This document shows, one piece after another, positions 46,305-55,669 of a stretch of 61,951 nt of DNA (positions are counted from its first letter, which is position 1; each line of letters opens with the position of its first letter). The notes beneath the pieces are model-generated. The model was not told where the DNA came from and searched no databases. It was given only the letters and a program-made list of their open reading frames with translations. Where the stretch lies: the NCBI GenBank assembly GCA_016932995.1, contig JAFGBU010000037.1, forward strand, positions 1 to 61,951. Direction: 5' to 3'. This DNA comes from Desulfovibrionaceae bacterium. GTDB taxonomy: Bacteria > Desulfobacterota > Desulfovibrionia > Desulfovibrionales > Desulfovibrionaceae. The translations under genes and the position numbers were made by a program.

Positions 46305-47732
46305 TCAGGAGGTCACGACGAGCACCGAGCAGCGCGCCCTGCGCGCCAGGTGCTCGCCCCTGTTGGGCGAAAACAGGCCCCGGTCCCGGCTGGAGCTGCC
46401 GACCACGACAAGGTCGTGGCCCTCGGCCAGGGCCAATATCTCGCGCACCGGGTTGCCCACCGCGCCGAGCTGCTCGAACCCGGTCCTGTGGATGTGGCCG
46501 AGCTCCTTGAGCCGTTCCCGGGCCCGGGCGGCAAAGCCCTTGTCCTCGTCGCTTATGAACACCGGCTCCTCGACCACGGCCACCCGGATCCTGGAGCCGA
46601 GCTGGCCGGCCAGGTCCACGGCCACCTCCAGGGCCAGCTCGGAGCTGGCCGTGGCGTTGAAGGGCACCAGTATCTGCTCGTAGGGGAAGGACAACCTCGA
46701 TATCAGCAGGGGGCAGTCCAGGTCGTGGGCCAGGCGGACCACGACGGGCGCGGCCAGGTACCTGAACAGGGGCGGCCTGGGCCCGGGGATCACGGCCAGG
46801 CCGAACAGGCCCCGGCCGCACAGCTCGCGCATGCGGCCGCGCACGTCCCGGACGCGCTCGATCTCGATCCCGGCGGGCTCGGGCCAGTCATCAAGGCCCT
46901 GCTCCACCTTTCCGGCCCCCTGCGGGGCCAGGACCGTGACCTTCTTGACCTTGGTGTTCCTGGACAGATACAGACCCTCGCTGAGCAGGGCCTCGGCCGG
47001 GCCGGGCGCGTCCGGAAGCCCCAAAAGCAGGCCCGGGCCGTAGGCCAGGGGGAAGTGCGCGCTGCCGCACTCCAAGAGCTCGCAGACCGGCTGGAAGGAG
47101 TCGGGCTCGCCCAGGAGCACCAGCCGGTCGTCCGGCCGGACCACGGTCCGCGGCCCGGGAAACACGAGCTCGCCCCGGCGGAATATCGCGGCCAGGCGCA
47201 GGCCCTTTTCACCGAAAAAGGCCGGCCTCTTGCCCACGGCCCGGAAGTGGTCCGAGGCCTTGAACTCGAACACCGCGCCCGGACCCGAGGCCAGGGGCGT
47301 GATGCGCATGCGCGGGTCCTCGATGTAGTGGTAGATGTCCTGGGCCAGAAGCCCGCTGCCCGTGACCGTGTGCACGCCCAGCTCCTGGAAGGGCCGCAGG
47401 TTCGCGGAGTCGTGCACCAGGGCCAGGACCCGGTCCGCGTCCTTGGCCACGGCCTCCCTGGCGATGGCCAGGTTGACCTTGTCGCTGTGGGTCAGGGCCA
47501 GGACAAAGGCCTGGTCCGCAAGCCCGGCCTCCTCCAGGAGCACCGGGCTTGCGGCGTCCCCGACCAGGGCCCTGGCCACGTTGGGGTACAGGGAGGCGGC
47601 CGTTTGGACCTTGGCCTCCGAGGTGTCGATCAGGCTGACCACAAAGCCCTCGCCCAGGCGTCTGAGGACCTCGCGGCCGACCCTGCCGACCCCGCAGACC
47701 AGTATGCTCATGGCCTGGCGAACAGCGCCCAT
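46305..47732 (-). CDS. TrkA-N / TrkA-C / universal stress protein fusion, antiporter regulator
   Basis: Encodes 475 aa from ATG 47732; ATG 47711 (MSILVCGVGRVG) is an alternative start. Order: Rossmann TrkA-N (GVGRVGREVLRRL with LIDTSEAKVQ, about 8-130), TrkA-C (about 160-225, VRPDDRLVLLGE), then a duplicated Usp-like region ending in ILVPFNATASSELALEVAVD and the nucleotide-binding GHDLVVVGSSSRDRGLF. It is cytoplasmic and probably senses NAD(H) or nucleotide and gates the CPA2 antiporter encoded directly downstream. Splitting of channel and regulator is less common than the single-chain Kef arrangement. Confidence 0.88.
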   Translation of the reverse strand: MGAVRQAMSILVCGVGRVGREVLRRLGEGFVVSLIDTSEAKVQTAASLYPNVARALVGDAASPVLLEEAGLADQAFVLALTHSDKVNLAIAREAVAKDADRVLALVHDSANLRPFQELGVHTVTGSGLLAQDIYHYIEDPRMRITPLASGPGAVFEFKASDHFRAVGKRPAFFGEKGLRLAAIFRRGELVFPGPRTVVRPDDRLVLLGEPDSFQPVCELLECGSAHFPLAYGPGLLLGLPDAPGPAEALLSEGLYLSRNTKVKKVTVLAPQGAGKVEQGLDDWPEPAGIEIERVRDVRGRMRELCGRGLFGLAVIPGPRPPLFRYLAAPVVVRLAHDLDCPLLISRLSFPYEQILVPFNATASSELALEVAVDLAGQLGSRIRVAVVEEPVFISDEDKGFAARARERLKELGHIHRTGFEQLGAVGNPVREILALAEGHDLVVVGSSSRDRGLFSPNRGEHLARRARCSVLVVTS

Positions 47733-47785
47733 GAACTCAACCTAGCACGAAGCCGTCCGCCTGGACACAAAAATCCGGACAGGGG

Positions 47786-47924
47786 CTAGGAGGTCGTTGA
47801 TAAACAATCTCCGCGCGCCAGGACGGCGCGTCCGAAAGCATTGGCTTCCAATGATTCCGGAGGGTTGGCGAAACCGCGCTTTCGCCGAATCGAGTTGAAA
47901 AAGTCCAGGACGGACTTTTTCAAC
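47786..47924. repeat. Multi-hairpin repeat element, copy 1
   Basis: This 139-bp intergenic block folds on either strand into a row of hairpins: 47789-47812 (one mismatch), 47813-47831 (GCGCGCC, loop AGGAC), 47834-47849 (weak), 47867-47886 (GGCGAAA, loop CCGCGC) and 47894-47924 (13-bp perfect stem, loop AGGAC). Positions 47786-47872 match 61865-61951 with about six differences in 87 bases. The last hairpin lies six bases past the selD stop and could also end that transcript, although no T run follows. Confidence 0.85.
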
Positions 47925-47930
47925 ATTCTG

Positions 47931-48983
47931 CTAGACCAGGCGCAGGGGTTTTTCCCCGGGCTCCGGGGCCAGGGTCCGGCCGATGTGCTCGGCCAGGTCC
48001 CCGGCCTGCCTGAGCGCGGAGCAGGCCCGTTCAAGGTCCTCCGGGGGCACGGCCAGGACCAGGCCGCCCGAGGTCTGGGCGTCGAAGACCAGGTCCACGC
48101 GGATCGGGTCCAGGCCCTTTGCGACCTCGACCCTGGGCAGATAGAAGTTCCGGTTGCAGATGCTCCCGGCCGGCAAAAGGCCCATGCCCGCCAGGTCCAC
48201 GGCCTCGGGGATGAAGGGTATGCGCTCCAGCCAGAGCTCCACGGCCACCCCGCTGGCCTTGGCCATCTCCAGGACGTGGCCGCCCAGGCCGAAGCCGGTC
48301 ACGTCCGTGGCCCCGGTCAGCCCGAGCTCGGCTATGAGCCGGCCCCCGGCCCTGTTCAGGCGCGAGGCCCAGCGGTGCAGGAGCCTTTCCAAGTCCCGGT
48401 AGCCCTCCCATTCGGCCTTGAGCGCCGTGGCCAGGACCCCGGTGCCCAGGGGCTTGGTCAGGACCAGGTCCAGGCCCGGGACCAGGCCCCGATTGCTGGC
48501 GAAACGGTCCGGGTCCACGGTCCCGGAGACCGCCAGGCCGTACTTGAGCTCCTCGTCCTCCACGCTGTGCCCGCCCGCGGGCGCGGCCCCGGCCTCCAAT
48601 ATCTTGTCCAGGCCGCCCTCCAGGACGCGCCTCAAGACCCGGGTGGGGAACTTCTTGATCGGGAAGCAGACGATGCTCATGGCCGCGTAGGGCTCGGCGC
48701 CCATGGCGTAGATGTCGGACAGGGCGTTGGCCGCGGCCACCTGGCCGAACCAGAACGGGTCGTTGACGATCGGGGTGAAGAAGTCCACGGACTGCACCAG
48801 GGCCTTGCCGGCCGGGAAGCGGAGCACGACGGCGTCCTCGTTGTCCCCTGCCTGGCCGGTCAAAATCCGGCTGTCTCCGCCCATGGGGCCGAGCCCGGCA
48901 AGAACCTGCTCCAGGTCCCCCGGAGCTATCTTAGCCGCTCAACCCGCGGCCTTGACGCTCTTGACCAGCTTGAACTCTTCCAT
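47931..48983 (-). CDS. selD: Selenide, water dikinase SelD with in-frame UGA selenocysteine
   Basis: The gene runs from ATG 48983 and reads MEEFKLVKSVKAAG, then UGA at 48941-48939 (codon 15), then AAKIAPGDLEQVL and continues without further stops to 47931: 350 aa with Sec15. In SelD the catalytic residue is Cys or Sec in G(C/U)xxK; here it is GUAAK. The body shows DVTGFGLGGHVLEMAKASG, AGGHSVEDEELKYGLAVSG and FDAQTSGGLVLAVP. It makes selenophosphate from selenide and ATP. Starting at the later ATG 48884 would remove the active site. A stem-loop just after the UGA fits a bacterial SECIS. It follows copZ by 67 bp. Confidence 0.95.
48892..48927 (-). promoter_or_regulatory. Bacterial SECIS element of selD
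   Basis: The message folds just downstream of the UGA into a lower stem AGC(U)CCGG paired with CCGG...GCU and an upper stem GACCUG paired with CAGGUU (one G-U pair), with apical loop GAG about 30 nt from the UGA and a bulged U. Distance and form fit a SelB-binding SECIS. The pairing was worked out by hand. Confidence 0.75.
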
Positions 48984-49050
48984 TTCCCCTTCCTTGTCCC
49001 GCGCCTGTGGTCGTGTAGCACGCCGCCCCGGCCCGGGCAAACCCGGGCCC

Positions 49051-49254
49051 TCAGGCGTAGGCGGCCTCGTACCCGGCCCTGCGCACGGCCTCGAGCACCG
49101 CGGCCTCGGAGACCTCGGGCCCGGCTCTGAACACCGCCTCCCCGGCCGCGAGGTCCACGGCCACCTCGCTCACCCCGTCGACCGACTCCAGGGCCCTGGC
49201 CACCGCCTTGCGGCAGTGCCCGCAGCTCATGCCCTTGATCTTTATCCTGGCCAT
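49051..49254 (-). CDS. copZ: Copper chaperone CopZ (HMA domain)
   Basis: Encodes 67 aa from ATG 49254, with GGGAGGCGAG before it. A single heavy-metal-associated domain: MARIKIKGMSCGHCRKAVAR holds the CxxC copper site at Cys11 and Cys14, and the C-terminal LEAVRRAGYEAAYA is standard. It carries Cu(I) in the cytoplasm and hands it to CopA, encoded 78 bp upstream. No copper regulator such as CsoR or CueR is adjacent in the window. Confidence 0.92.
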   Translation of the reverse strand: MARIKIKGMSCGHCRKAVARALESVDGVSEVAVDLAAGEAVFRAGPEVSEAAVLEAVRRAGYEAAYA

Positions 49255-49332
49255 CTCGCCTCCCGGGACGGCCCGCCCGGGCCGCACCCTATGCCCTTCT
49301 ACGCCCAAGGCCGGGCAAAGCACAACCGCCGC

Positions 49333-51627
49333 CTAGGGCCTGAAGGACCTGAGCCTCAGGGCGTTGGAGACCACGGCCAGGGAGCTCATGGCCATGGCCG
49401 AGCCCGCGAGCATGGGGTTCAGGGTCGGGCCGCCGAACAGGTGCAGGACGCCCGCGGCCACCGGGATGCCCACGACGTTGAAGGCAAAGGCCCAAAACAG
49501 GTTCTGCCTGATGTTGCGCATGACCGCCCGGCTCAGGGCGATTGCCGCCGGCACCCGGCTCAGGTCCGGCCGGACCAGGACCACGTCCCCGGCCTCCACG
49601 GCCACGTCCATGCCCGAGCCCATGGCCAGGCCCACGTCGGCCGCGGCCAGGGCCGGGGCGTCGTTCACCCCGTCGCCGACCATGGCCACCCTGAGCCCCT
49701 GGGCCTTTAGCCCTGCAACCTCCCGGGCCTTGCGCTCGGGCAGGACCCGGGCCGCCACCCTGTCGATCCCCGCCCCCCGGGCCACGGCCCTGGCCGCGGC
49801 CTCGGTGTCGCCGGTGAGCATGACCGCGTCCAGGCCCATGGACCTCAGCCTGGCCACGGCCTCCGCGGCCTCGGGCCTGAGCCGGTCGGCCAGGCCGAAG
49901 ACCGCTGCCAGGCGGTTGTCCAGGGCCAGGTACAGGGCGCTGACCCCCCGCTCGCCGAGGCCCCGGCCCGGGTCCTGGTCCGGGCAAAGGACCTGGTTCG
50001 CGTCCATGAACTCCCGGTTGCCGAGCAATATCCTTTGCCCGTCCAGGACCGCAAAGACCCCCATGCCCGGCGCGGCCTCGAAGTCCCGGACCTCGGGCAA
50101 ATCGAGACCCCTGGCCCGGGCCGCCCGGACCACGGCCTCGGCCAGGGGGTGCTCGGAGAGCCTCTCCACGGCCGCGGCCAGGCCAAGGGCCCGGTCCGGA
50201 TCAAGACCCGCCGGGACCTCCAGGACCTCGACCACCTCGGGCCGGCCCACGGTCAGGGTCCCGGTCTTGTCAAAGACCACCACGTCTATCTTGGCCGCGG
50301 CCTGCAGGGCCGCGCCGCTCTTGACCAGTATGCCGAGCTGCGCGCCCCGGCCCGTGCCGACCATGATCGAGGTCGGCGTGGCCAGGCCCATGGCGCACGG
50401 GCAGGCGATGACCATGACCGCGACCAGGATGCGCAGGGAAAAGGACAGCCCGGCCCCGCCGATCAGGAGCCAGGCCAGGCCCGAGGCCAGGGCCGCGGCC
50501 ATGACCGCGGGAACGAAGTAGAAGCTGACCCGGTCGGCCAGGTCGGCTATGGGCGCCTTTGTGCCCTGGGCCTGGCGGACCAGGCGCACGATCCCGGCCA
50601 GGGTGGTCTCCCGGCCCACGCGCTCGGCCCTGACGGTCAGGGACCCGTGGGCGTTCAGGGTCCCGGCCGTGACCTGGTCGCCCACGGCCTTGGCCACGGG
50701 CATGGACTCGCCGGTGAGCATGGACTCGTCCACGCTGGACGCGCCCCTGACCACGGCCCCGTCAACAGGCACCCGCTCCCCGGGCCGGACCAGCACCAGG
50801 TCGCCCGGGGCCAGCTCGTCGACCCGGACCGTTTCCTCGCCCTGGTCCCGGATCAGGAGCGCGGTGTCCGGCGAAAGCCTCATGAGCGCGCCGACCGCCT
50901 CGCCGGTCCTGAGCCTGGCCCGGGCCTCCAGGAACCTGCCCAGGGAGATCATGGCCAGGAGCACGGCCGCGGACTCGAAGTACAGGTCCCGGGCCCTGGC
51001 CGCGGGGTCCAGGCCCAGGACCATGTCCGTCAGGGACCACAGGCTGTAGGCGAGGGCCGCGCCGGTGCCCACGGCGACCAGGGAGTCCATGTTCGGGGCC
51101 CGGCGCCACAGGGCGGGCAGGCCCCGCACATAGAAACCCCGGCCCAACCAGACCACGGGCAGGGCCAGGCCCAGCTGGGTCAGGCCGAAGGCAAGGGGCG
51201 AGTGCTCCGGGTCGAGCCATGAGGGCAGGACCAGGCCGACCATGTGGCCCATGGCCAGGACCAAGAGCAGCAGGGCGAAGAACAGGGCCGGGACCAGGCT
51301 GCGGCCCTGGCGGGCCAGATCGCGCCTGGACTCCTCCTGGCGGCGCGCAAACCCGGACCCAGAGTCGTCCAGGTCCTCGGCCCGGTACCCGGCCTCCCTG
51401 ATCGCCCTGCGCACGGGCCCGGGCCCGGTCCTTGCGGGGTCGTAGTCGAGCTCGGCGCCGGCCGAGGCCAGGTTGACCGAGGCCCGGAGCACGCCGGGCA
51501 GGGCGCGCAGGGCGCGCTCGATCCGGGCGGCGCAGGCCGCGCAGCTCATGCCCTTGACCGCCAGACGCAGGGTGGCCAGGGCCGGGCCGGGGCCCTCAGG
51601 CCCGGGGTCGGTTGATCTTTCCCGCAT
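49333..51627 (-). CDS. copA: Cu(I)-exporting P1B-type ATPase CopA
   Basis: Encodes 764 aa with one N-terminal HMA domain (GMSCAAC, Cys29 and Cys32), eight predicted membrane helices, the actuator TGES motif (305-308), the transmembrane CPC metal site (409-411, [13 protein letters not shown]), the phosphorylation site DKTGTLT (Asp453), an HP dipeptide (SEHPLAE) and the hinge [10 protein letters not shown]. The C-terminal NxxxN segment ends in [11 protein letters not shown]. It pumps Cu(I) from the cytoplasm across the inner membrane. All catalytic motifs are intact. It starts the copA-copZ-selD run. Confidence 0.95.
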   Translation of the reverse strand: MRERSTDPGPEGPGPALATLRLAVKGMSCAACAARIERALRALPGVLRASVNLASAGAELDYDPARTGPGPVRRAIREAGYRAEDLDDSGSGFARRQEESRRDLARQGRSLVPALFFALLLLVLAMGHMVGLVLPSWLDPEHSPLAFGLTQLGLALPVVWLGRGFYVRGLPALWRRAPNMDSLVAVGTGAALAYSLWSLTDMVLGLDPAARARDLYFESAAVLLAMISLGRFLEARARLRTGEAVGALMRLSPDTALLIRDQGEETVRVDELAPGDLVLVRPGERVPVDGAVVRGASSVDESMLTGESMPVAKAVGDQVTAGTLNAHGSLTVRAERVGRETTLAGIVRLVRQAQGTKAPIADLADRVSFYFVPAVMAAALASGLAWLLIGGAGLSFSLRILVAVMVIACPCAMGLATPTSIMVGTGRGAQLGILVKSGAALQAAAKIDVVVFDKTGTLTVGRPEVVEVLEVPAGLDPDRALGLAAAVERLSEHPLAEAVVRAARARGLDLPEVRDFEAAPGMGVFAVLDGQRILLGNREFMDANQVLCPDQDPGRGLGERGVSALYLALDNRLAAVFGLADRLRPEAAEAVARLRSMGLDAVMLTGDTEAAARAVARGAGIDRVAARVLPERKAREVAGLKAQGLRVAMVGDGVNDAPALAAADVGLAMGSGMDVAVEAGDVVLVRPDLSRVPAAIALSRAVMRNIRQNLFWAFAFNVVGIPVAAGVLHLFGGPTLNPMLAGSAMAMSSLAVVSNALRLRSFRP

Positions 51628-51684
51628 ACAAGGGGGATAACCTTTTCGCGGCCCGGGTCAAGCCCGGCGCTGAAAAAGGAAGGC

Positions 51685-52116
51685 CTAGACCACGGCCAAA
51701 AGGGATCGGCAAGGGGCGGGCTCAGGACCGGCCGCGCACCTCTGGTAGGCGGCCAGGCCCGATTCCAGGCCCAGGGAGGGCCGGGCCGGGCAGTCCTGGT
51801 CCTTTGCCCCGAGCCCGAGTTCGCTGCGCAGGACAGCCGTCTCGCACTCGTCTTCAAAGGCCCTTCTGCGCTGGGCGTCCATCACCCGGCCGCAGGCCTC
51901 GGCCAGGCCCCCGGGGTCCAGGTCAAGGTCCCTGGCCGTATACCGGACCCCGAACCGGCCCCAGTCAAGGCCGAAGCTCCTGGTCCGGACCCGGGCGGTC
52001 CCGGTCCGGGCAGTCCCGGTCCGGGCGGTCCCGGTCCGGGCGGTCCCCAGCCGGGACGCCGCATCCTGGAAAACGGCCTCATACCTGCCGCAGGCCTGGC
52101 CGGCCATGACGCTCAT
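51685..52116 (-). CDS. Hypothetical protein with a tandem GTART repeat
   Basis: From ATG 52116, preceded by GGAGGA, this gives 143 aa; the open frame extends further upstream without similarity. It reads MSVMAGQACGRYEAVFQDAA, then LGTART repeated, then a region beginning VRTRSFGLDWGRFGVRYTA with charged, probably helical segments and several cysteines. No signal peptide, no membrane segment and no recognised domain. It is upstream of copA on the same strand (57-bp gap), so it could be part of the copper unit. A non-coding region cannot be excluded. Confidence 0.55.
   Translation of the reverse strand: MSVMAGQACGRYEAVFQDAASRLGTARTGTARTGTARTGTARVRTRSFGLDWGRFGVRYTARDLDLDPGGLAEACGRVMDAQRRRAFEDECETAVLRSELGLGAKDQDCPARPSLGLESGLAAYQRCAAGPEPAPCRSLLAVV
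51991..52050 (-). repeat. Four 15-bp tandem repeats
   Basis: Units at 51991, 52006, 52021 and 52036 read CCGGGCGGTCCCGGT, the second with one change and the last with a variant end. The 15-bp period keeps the reading frame and encodes five-residue GTART units in the hypothetical protein. Confidence 0.88.
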
Positions 52117-52256
52117 CCGTCCTCCGCGCCCCGGGGCCTGGAGACAAAAAGACCGGATCGCCGCTCTGGGCAACCCGGCCGTCCCTGCGGCCCTAAGGCC
52201 GCGCTCGCTCCAGAAGGACCCGTGGTTTTCCGCCCCCCAATCCCTGGGGGTTGGCT

Positions 52257-52285
52257 TTTCGGATCGGAACCATAAACAATATAAT
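52257..52285 (+). promoter_or_regulatory. Probable promoter of fabD-argS
   Basis: A perfect -10 TATAAT at 52280-52285 lies in an AT-rich patch 100 bp before fabD. The -35 is weak: TTTCGG at 52257-52262 is the match at 17-bp spacing, and the better TTGGCT (52251-52256) is too far away. The unit is likely to depend on an activator or a leader element. Confidence 0.45.
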
Positions 52286-52384
52286 GCACATTCAGGGGCC
52301 TGGCAAGGCGGGGCCGGGGACCATTTGCAATCCCGGTGCCTACAATATATGGATGTCGGGCGAACAGCGGGGGTGGGGAATTTC

Positions 52385-53314
52385 ATGACCAAGACAGCGG
52401 TTCTCTTTCCCGGCCAGGGCTCCCAGGAGCGGGGCATGGGCCGGGACGCGGCCGAGGCCAGCTCCGAGGCCATGGACCTCTGGGTCCTGGCTGAAAAAGA
52501 GTCCGGCCTGGCCCTGCGCGAAATCTACTGGCACGGGGAGGACCGGGACCTGGCCGAGACCAGGGCCCTGCAGCCGGCCCTGACCGCGGTCAACCTGTCC
52601 CTGTGGCTGGGGCTCAGGGACCGGCTCAGGCCGTGGGCCGCGGCCGGGCACAGCCTGGGCGAGTTCTCGGCCCTGGCCGCGGCCGGGGTCCTGTCCCTCA
52701 AGGACGCCGTCAGGGCCACGGCCCTGCGCGGCCGGCTCATGGCCGAGGCCGGGCATGAGGGCCAGGGCATGGCCGCGGTGCTCAAGCTGCCCCGGCAGGC
52801 CGTGGAGGACATCGTGGCCCGGGCCGCGGAGCAGACCGGAAAGGGCCTGCTGCTGGCCAACTACAACTCCCCGGCCCAGTTCGTGATCAGCGGCGAGAAG
52901 GCGGCCCTGGACGCGGCCGCGGCCATGGCCAAGGAGCAAAAGGGCCGGGCCGTGGCCCTGAGCGTGAGCGGGGCCTTTCACAGCCCGCTCATCAGCGAGG
53001 CCGCGGCCGAGTTCGCCGCGTTCCTGAACAGGCTTGACTGGCGGGAGCCGAGGTTCAGGGTCTACCTGAACGCCACGGCCCGATCCGTGGCCGATCCGGC
53101 CGGGATACTGGAGACCATGGCCGGGCAGATGACCTCGCCGGTGCGCTGGATACAGACCGTGGCCGCCCTGTGGGACGCGGGCTGCCGCGAGTTCGTGGAG
53201 ATCGGCCCCAAGACCGTGCTCTCCAAGCTCATCAAGGCCAACCTGGGAGACAAGGCCGAGGACTGGACCTCGCTCAGCGCGTCCGGACCGGGCCGGCCCA
53301 CACCTGTTTCATAG
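52385..53314 (+). CDS. fabD: Malonyl-CoA:ACP transacylase FabD
   Basis: Encodes 309 aa from ATG 52385 (GTGGGGAA upstream); the earlier open frame is not similar to the family. LFPGQGSQERGMG at the N-terminus, the active-site serine motif AAGHSLGEFSA (Ser90) and the catalytic-His region SGAFHSPLI identify FabD. It transfers malonyl from CoA to acyl carrier protein for fatty acid synthesis. It lies 12 bp before argS on the same strand, so the two should be co-transcribed; no other fab gene is adjacent. Confidence 0.94.
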   Translation: MTKTAVLFPGQGSQERGMGRDAAEASSEAMDLWVLAEKESGLALREIYWHGEDRDLAETRALQPALTAVNLSLWLGLRDRLRPWAAAGHSLGEFSALAAAGVLSLKDAVRATALRGRLMAEAGHEGQGMAAVLKLPRQAVEDIVARAAEQTGKGLLLANYNSPAQFVISGEKAALDAAAAMAKEQKGRAVALSVSGAFHSPLISEAAAEFAAFLNRLDWREPRFRVYLNATARSVADPAGILETMAGQMTSPVRWIQTVAALWDAGCREFVEIGPKTVLSKLIKANLGDKAEDWTSLSASGPGRPTPVS

Positions 53315-53326
53315 CCGACCAAAGAG

Positions 53327-54982
53327 ATGAAGACAAAACAACTGCTCGAGGGCGCGCTGCGCCGGGTTTTGGCCCAAAAGGGCTGGGAGTGGCCGGAAAA
53401 GGCGGTGCTGGAGCCGCCCAGGGACAAGAGGTTCGGGGACCTGTCCGCCAACCTGGCCCTGATCCTGGCCGGCCAGGCGGGCAAGAGGCCCCTGGACGTG
53501 GCCCAGGACATCAAGGACGGCCTGGCCCGGGACCCGGACATCCAACGGGTCGATATCGCCGGGCCGGGGTTTCTGAACTTCACCTTTTCCCCGGGGTTCT
53601 GGCGCAGGGTCGCGCTCGACGTCCTGGCCCAGGGCCCGGAGTACGGGGCCTCGGACCTGGGTCGCGGCCAAAGGGCCCAGGTCGAGTTCGTGTCCGCCAA
53701 CCCGACCGGGCCCCTGCACATCGGCCACGGCCGGGGCGCGGCCCTGGGCGACTCCCTGGCCAGGATCCTGCGCAAGGCCGGGTTCGAGGTCCAGACCGAG
53801 TACTACATCAACGACGCCGGCCGCCAGATGCGCCTGCTGGGCGAGTCCATCTGGTACAGGCTGGAGCAGCTCGCCGGCCGGACCCCGGCCGAGCCCGCGG
53901 ACTACTACAAGGGCGAGTACGTCAGGGACCTGGCCGCGGAGATGCTGGCCGCCGACCCGGACCTGGCCGCGCGGCCCGCTGACCAGGCCCTGGCCGCGTG
54001 CCGGGAGTACGGCATGAGCGCCATCCTCAAGGGCATAAAAAAGGACCTTGCGGACTTTCGGGTCGGGCACGAGGTGTGGTTCTCGGAAAAGGGCCTGGTC
54101 GAGTCCGGCAGGGTCGAGCAGACCTTTGCCTGGCTGAAGGACAAGGGCCTGGCCTTTGAGGCCGACGGGGCCCTGTGGTTCAAGAGCGCCATGTTCGGAG
54201 ACGACAAGGACCGGGTGCTCAGAAAATCCAGCGGCGAGCTGACCTACTTCGCCTCGGACATCGCCTACCACGACGACAAGTTCAGACGCGGCTTCGACCT
54301 GGTGGTGGACATCTGGGGCGCGGACCATCACGGCTACGCCCCCAGGCTCCAGGCCGCGGTCGAGGCCATGGGCGCCAAGGGCCGGCTCCAGATCCAGCTG
54401 GTCCAGCTGGTGAACCTGCTCCGGGACGGCGAGCAGGTGGCCATGTCCACCCGGGCCGGGCAGTTCGAGACCCTGGCCGACGTGGTCGCCGAGGTCGGCG
54501 TCGACGCCAGCCGGTTCATCTTCCTGTCCAGGAAGAGCGACAGCCACCTGGACTTCGACCTGGAGCTGGTCAAGAGGCAGAGCATGGACAACCCGGTCTA
54601 CTACGTGCAGTACGCCCACGCCCGGATCTGCTCGGTCCTGCGCAAGGCCGGGGAGCGGGGCATAACCCCTGCCCGGCCCTCGGAGCTGGCCCTCGCGGCC
54701 CTGGACACGGCCGAGGACATGGACCTCCTGAGGCTCCTGGACCAGTACCCGGACTCGCTGGAGGCCGCGGCCAGGACCCTCAGCCCGCATCTTATCAGTT
54801 TCTACTTGCAAGACCTTGCCTCCGTATTGCACAAATACTACACTGTGCACCATGTGCTGTCGGCCGGGCCCGACCTCTGCCGGGCCAGGCTGCTGCTCTT
54901 GCAGGGCGTGGCCCAGGTGTTGAAGAACGGGCTGGAGCTCCTCGGGGTGAGCGCCCCGGAGCAGATGGAGTCCATTAACTGA
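53327..54982 (+). CDS. argS: Arginyl-tRNA synthetase
   Basis: Encodes 551 aa, typical for ArgRS. The N-terminal tRNA-D-loop-binding Add1 domain (about 1-90), the class I signature HIGH (131-134, [16 protein letters not shown]), the WGADHHGY segment and the MSTR variant of KMSKS ([13 protein letters not shown]) are visible, with the DALR anticodon-binding domain at the C-terminus ([18 protein letters not shown] onward). It charges tRNA-Arg. It is followed after 20 bp by the SPOR gene. Confidence 0.96.
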   Translation: MKTKQLLEGALRRVLAQKGWEWPEKAVLEPPRDKRFGDLSANLALILAGQAGKRPLDVAQDIKDGLARDPDIQRVDIAGPGFLNFTFSPGFWRRVALDVLAQGPEYGASDLGRGQRAQVEFVSANPTGPLHIGHGRGAALGDSLARILRKAGFEVQTEYYINDAGRQMRLLGESIWYRLEQLAGRTPAEPADYYKGEYVRDLAAEMLAADPDLAARPADQALAACREYGMSAILKGIKKDLADFRVGHEVWFSEKGLVESGRVEQTFAWLKDKGLAFEADGALWFKSAMFGDDKDRVLRKSSGELTYFASDIAYHDDKFRRGFDLVVDIWGADHHGYAPRLQAAVEAMGAKGRLQIQLVQLVNLLRDGEQVAMSTRAGQFETLADVVAEVGVDASRFIFLSRKSDSHLDFDLELVKRQSMDNPVYYVQYAHARICSVLRKAGERGITPARPSELALAALDTAEDMDLLRLLDQYPDSLEAAARTLSPHLISFYLQDLASVLHKYYTVHHVLSAGPDLCRARLLLLQGVAQVLKNGLELLGVSAPEQMESIN

Positions 54983-55002
54983 GGCAACGGAAGAGGCCGC
55001 GT

Positions 55003-55650
55003 ATGCCGGACTACAGGGTGAAGATCCCCAAGGAAAAGGCGCCCCCCAAGACCTATGCCTTTACCCTGTCCCTGCCCGGGCTGATCTCGGCCGCAGGCGG
55101 CCTGGTCCTGGCCCTGACCGTGTTCTTCATCCTGGGCATCCTCATCGGCCGGGGCTACCGCCCCGAGGCCGACGTGCCCGAGCTGGCCAGGATCATGCCG
55201 GTCCAGGAGTTCGGCAACCTGACCAGCGAGGCCCCTGTCGAGGTCTTAAGGCCCGAGGATCTCCAGTATCCCGAGCGCCTGAGCCAGACCCCGGCCCAGA
55301 CCGCGGCCAAGGCCGCGGCCGACAAGGCCGAGGTCCAGGCAAAGGCCCAGCCCAAGGTCCAGGCAAAGGCAGGGGAGCAGGCCGCGGCGGCCGGCGGCCG
55401 GGCCTATGACTACGTGTACCAGGCGGCCTCGTTCAGGAAGCTGGACATGGCCGAGGACCTGAGCCAAAAGATAGCCGCGCTCGGCCTGAAGACCCGGATC
55501 GACACCAGTCAGGTCTCCGGGACCACCTGGCACCGGGTCATGGTCCTGTTCCGGGGCACGCCCGAACAGACCGGCGGGATGAAGGAAAAGCTCTCGGCCT
55601 TCAACATCAAAAAGCCCCTGCTCAGGGAAAAGACCCCGGTCAAGGACTAG
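55003..55650 (+). CDS. Single-pass SPOR-domain protein
   Basis: Encodes 215 aa: a short cytoplasmic N-terminus, one membrane segment (LSLPGLISAAGGLVLALTVF...), a flexible Ala/Lys/Gln-rich linker (AQTAAKAAADKAEVQAKAQP), and a C-terminal SPOR domain (YVYQAASFRKLDMAEDLSQK, TTWHRVMVLFRGT). SPOR domains bind denuded septal peptidoglycan, so it probably acts in division or cell-wall remodelling in the periplasm. It is at the end of the fabD-argS unit. Confidence 0.88.
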   Translation: MPDYRVKIPKEKAPPKTYAFTLSLPGLISAAGGLVLALTVFFILGILIGRGYRPEADVPELARIMPVQEFGNLTSEAPVEVLRPEDLQYPERLSQTPAQTAAKAAADKAEVQAKAQPKVQAKAGEQAAAAGGRAYDYVYQAASFRKLDMAEDLSQKIAALGLKTRIDTSQVSGTTWHRVMVLFRGTPEQTGGMKEKLSAFNIKKPLLREKTPVKD

Positions 55651-55669
55651 CGGCCGCGGCCCTTGGGGC

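Noticed and set aside
47894-47924. Calling the 13-bp hairpin a definite selD terminator
   Set aside because: No T tract follows on the minus strand, and the hairpin belongs to the intergenic multi-hairpin block; termination is possible but not shown.
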